Shown piece by piece: positions 63,398 to 64,000 of a stretch of 64,000 bases of DNA. Source of the DNA: CAXBMB01 sp052078155. Its GTDB lineage: Bacteria; Pseudomonadota; Alphaproteobacteria; Kiloniellales; DSM-21159. A model generated the notes under the pieces. The model ran no database searches. It had not been told where the DNA came from and worked only from the letters and a program-made list of their open reading frames with translations. The stretch is taken from contig JBQJBP010000003.1 in assembly GCA_052078155.1 (NCBI GenBank), forward strand, positions 744,001-808,000, given 5' to 3'. Both the position numbers and the translations under genes were made by a program. The first letter of the stretch is position 1; the number at the start of each line of letters is the position of its first letter.

Positions 63398-64000
63398 ATG
63401 GCCCTTCCCTGCATCATCACCGTCGCCATCACCGGTTCCGTGCCCAAAAAGGCCGACTGCCCCGGTGTGCCGGTCAGTGTCAACGAGCAGATAGACTCCA
63501 CCCAGGAAGCCTTTGAAGCGGGTGCCTCTCTGGTCCACATTCATGTGCGCGACGAAGCAGAGCGCCCCTCCTCCGATCCCGACAAATTCGGTGCGGTAAA
63601 GGAAGGCATCGATAAACACTGTCCGGGCATGATCGTTCAGTTTTCCACCGGGGCGCGCGGACGCAAGCTGGAAGACCGGGGAGGCATGCTGTTCCACCGA
63701 CCGGACATGGCGTCCCTGGCCACCGGATCCGTGAACTTTCCCACTTTCGTCAATGAAAACCCGCCCCAGTTCATTCGCGACCTGGCAGGCCAGATGCAGG
63801 GTCTGCAGATCAAGCCGGAGTGTGAAATTTTCGATCTGGCCATGCTCTACAACGTGGCAGATCTGGTGGCCGAAGGTCTGCTGTGTGAGAGCCCCCATGT
63901 GCAGTTCGTCATGGGCATCAAGGGTGCCCAGCCCGCCCGCCGGGAAATTCTGGAATTCGAACTGAGCGAACTGAAGAAGCTGCTGCCCAAGGCCACCTGG
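63398..64000 (+). CDS. Beta-keto acid cleavage enzyme (BKACE/DUF849), partial
   Basis: The first 201 codons of a gene cut by the window edge; the ATG at 63398 follows the SDR stop by four bases. IITVAITGSVPKK, EQIDSTQEAFEAGASLVHIHVRDE with zinc-binding His47 and His49, and the following FSTGARGRKLEDRG match the BKACE family, whose members condense a 3-oxo acid with acetyl-CoA to give acetoacetate and a shorter acyl-CoA. Known substrates include 3-keto-5-aminohexanoate and dehydrocarnitine. Here it may cleave the 3-oxo acid made by the SDR. Confidence 0.92.
   Translation, partial: MALPCIITVAITGSVPKKADCPGVPVSVNEQIDSTQEAFEAGASLVHIHVRDEAERPSSDPDKFGAVKEGIDKHCPGMIVQFSTGARGRKLEDRGGMLFHRPDMASLATGSVNFPTFVNENPPQFIRDLAGQMQGLQIKPECEIFDLAMLYNVADLVAEGLLCESPHVQFVMGIKGAQPARREILEFELSELKKLLPKATW

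Overview
The window looks like chromosomal DNA of a moderately GC-rich alphaproteobacterium. The basis is gene content: a PhnDCEE-type transporter, a ureDABCEFG urease operon, heterotetrameric sarcosine oxidase in soxBDAG order, a beta-keto-acid cleavage enzyme, and many LysR/IclR/GntR regulators with catabolic operons. The exact genus cannot be named from sequence alone. I saw no rRNA, tRNA, CRISPR array, phage module or intact insertion sequence.

Layout. (1) 0-4 kb, minus strand: phosphonate/phosphite-type ABC importer (phnD, phnC, two phnE) followed by a partial HAD hydrolase, with a terminator-like hairpin between phnD and phnC. (2) 4.4-9.6 kb, minus strand: complete urease operon. (3) 9.7-15.4 kb, minus strand: a DegT/StrS-type sugar aminotransferase, a GMC oxidoreductase and two sugar-porter MFS transporters, a possible keto-/amino-sugar module. 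(4) 16-31 kb: a sulfur-ester region. It has two tandem paralogous sulfotransferase-like genes with tiny coupled leader frames, a third sulfotransferase-like gene, a large glycosyltransferase, a secreted type III alkylsulfatase, a membrane-anchored TPR regulator, a secreted FGly-type arylsulfatase with a divergent LysR gene, and some orphan regulators. (5) 31.7-64 kb and beyond the edge: a large catabolic island. It has a GntR gene with a dialkylglycine decarboxylase-like enzyme, a ThDP decarboxylase, a DAO-type flavoenzyme, an IclR regulator, an amino-acid-type ABC importer, a CocE/NonD hydrolase and soxBDAG. These are followed by a DMGDH-like flavoprotein, two class IV aminotransferases, an acyl-CoA dehydrogenase, an enoyl-CoA hydratase, a family III CoA-transferase, a Cys-less thiolase-like enzyme with its DUF35 partner, an Ldh-type dehydrogenase, HyuA/HyuB, an SDR and a BKACE cut by the window edge.

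How the genes may work together. In the island, import, hydrolysis (CocE), N-demethylation (Sox, DMGDH-like) with one-carbon transfer to tetrahydrofolate, transamination, CoA activation, beta-oxidation-like steps and non-thiolytic C-C cleavage could degrade an N-methylated and probably branched amino acid or a conjugate of one. The substrate is unknown and this is inference. Most promoters in the island carry AT-rich, TATCAAAT/TGATACAA-like, partly palindromic sites that could be one regulon. Two families of short diverged intergenic repeats (about 95 bp and about 60 bp) link the sulfotransferase/glycosyltransferase region with the 41-kb intergenic region.
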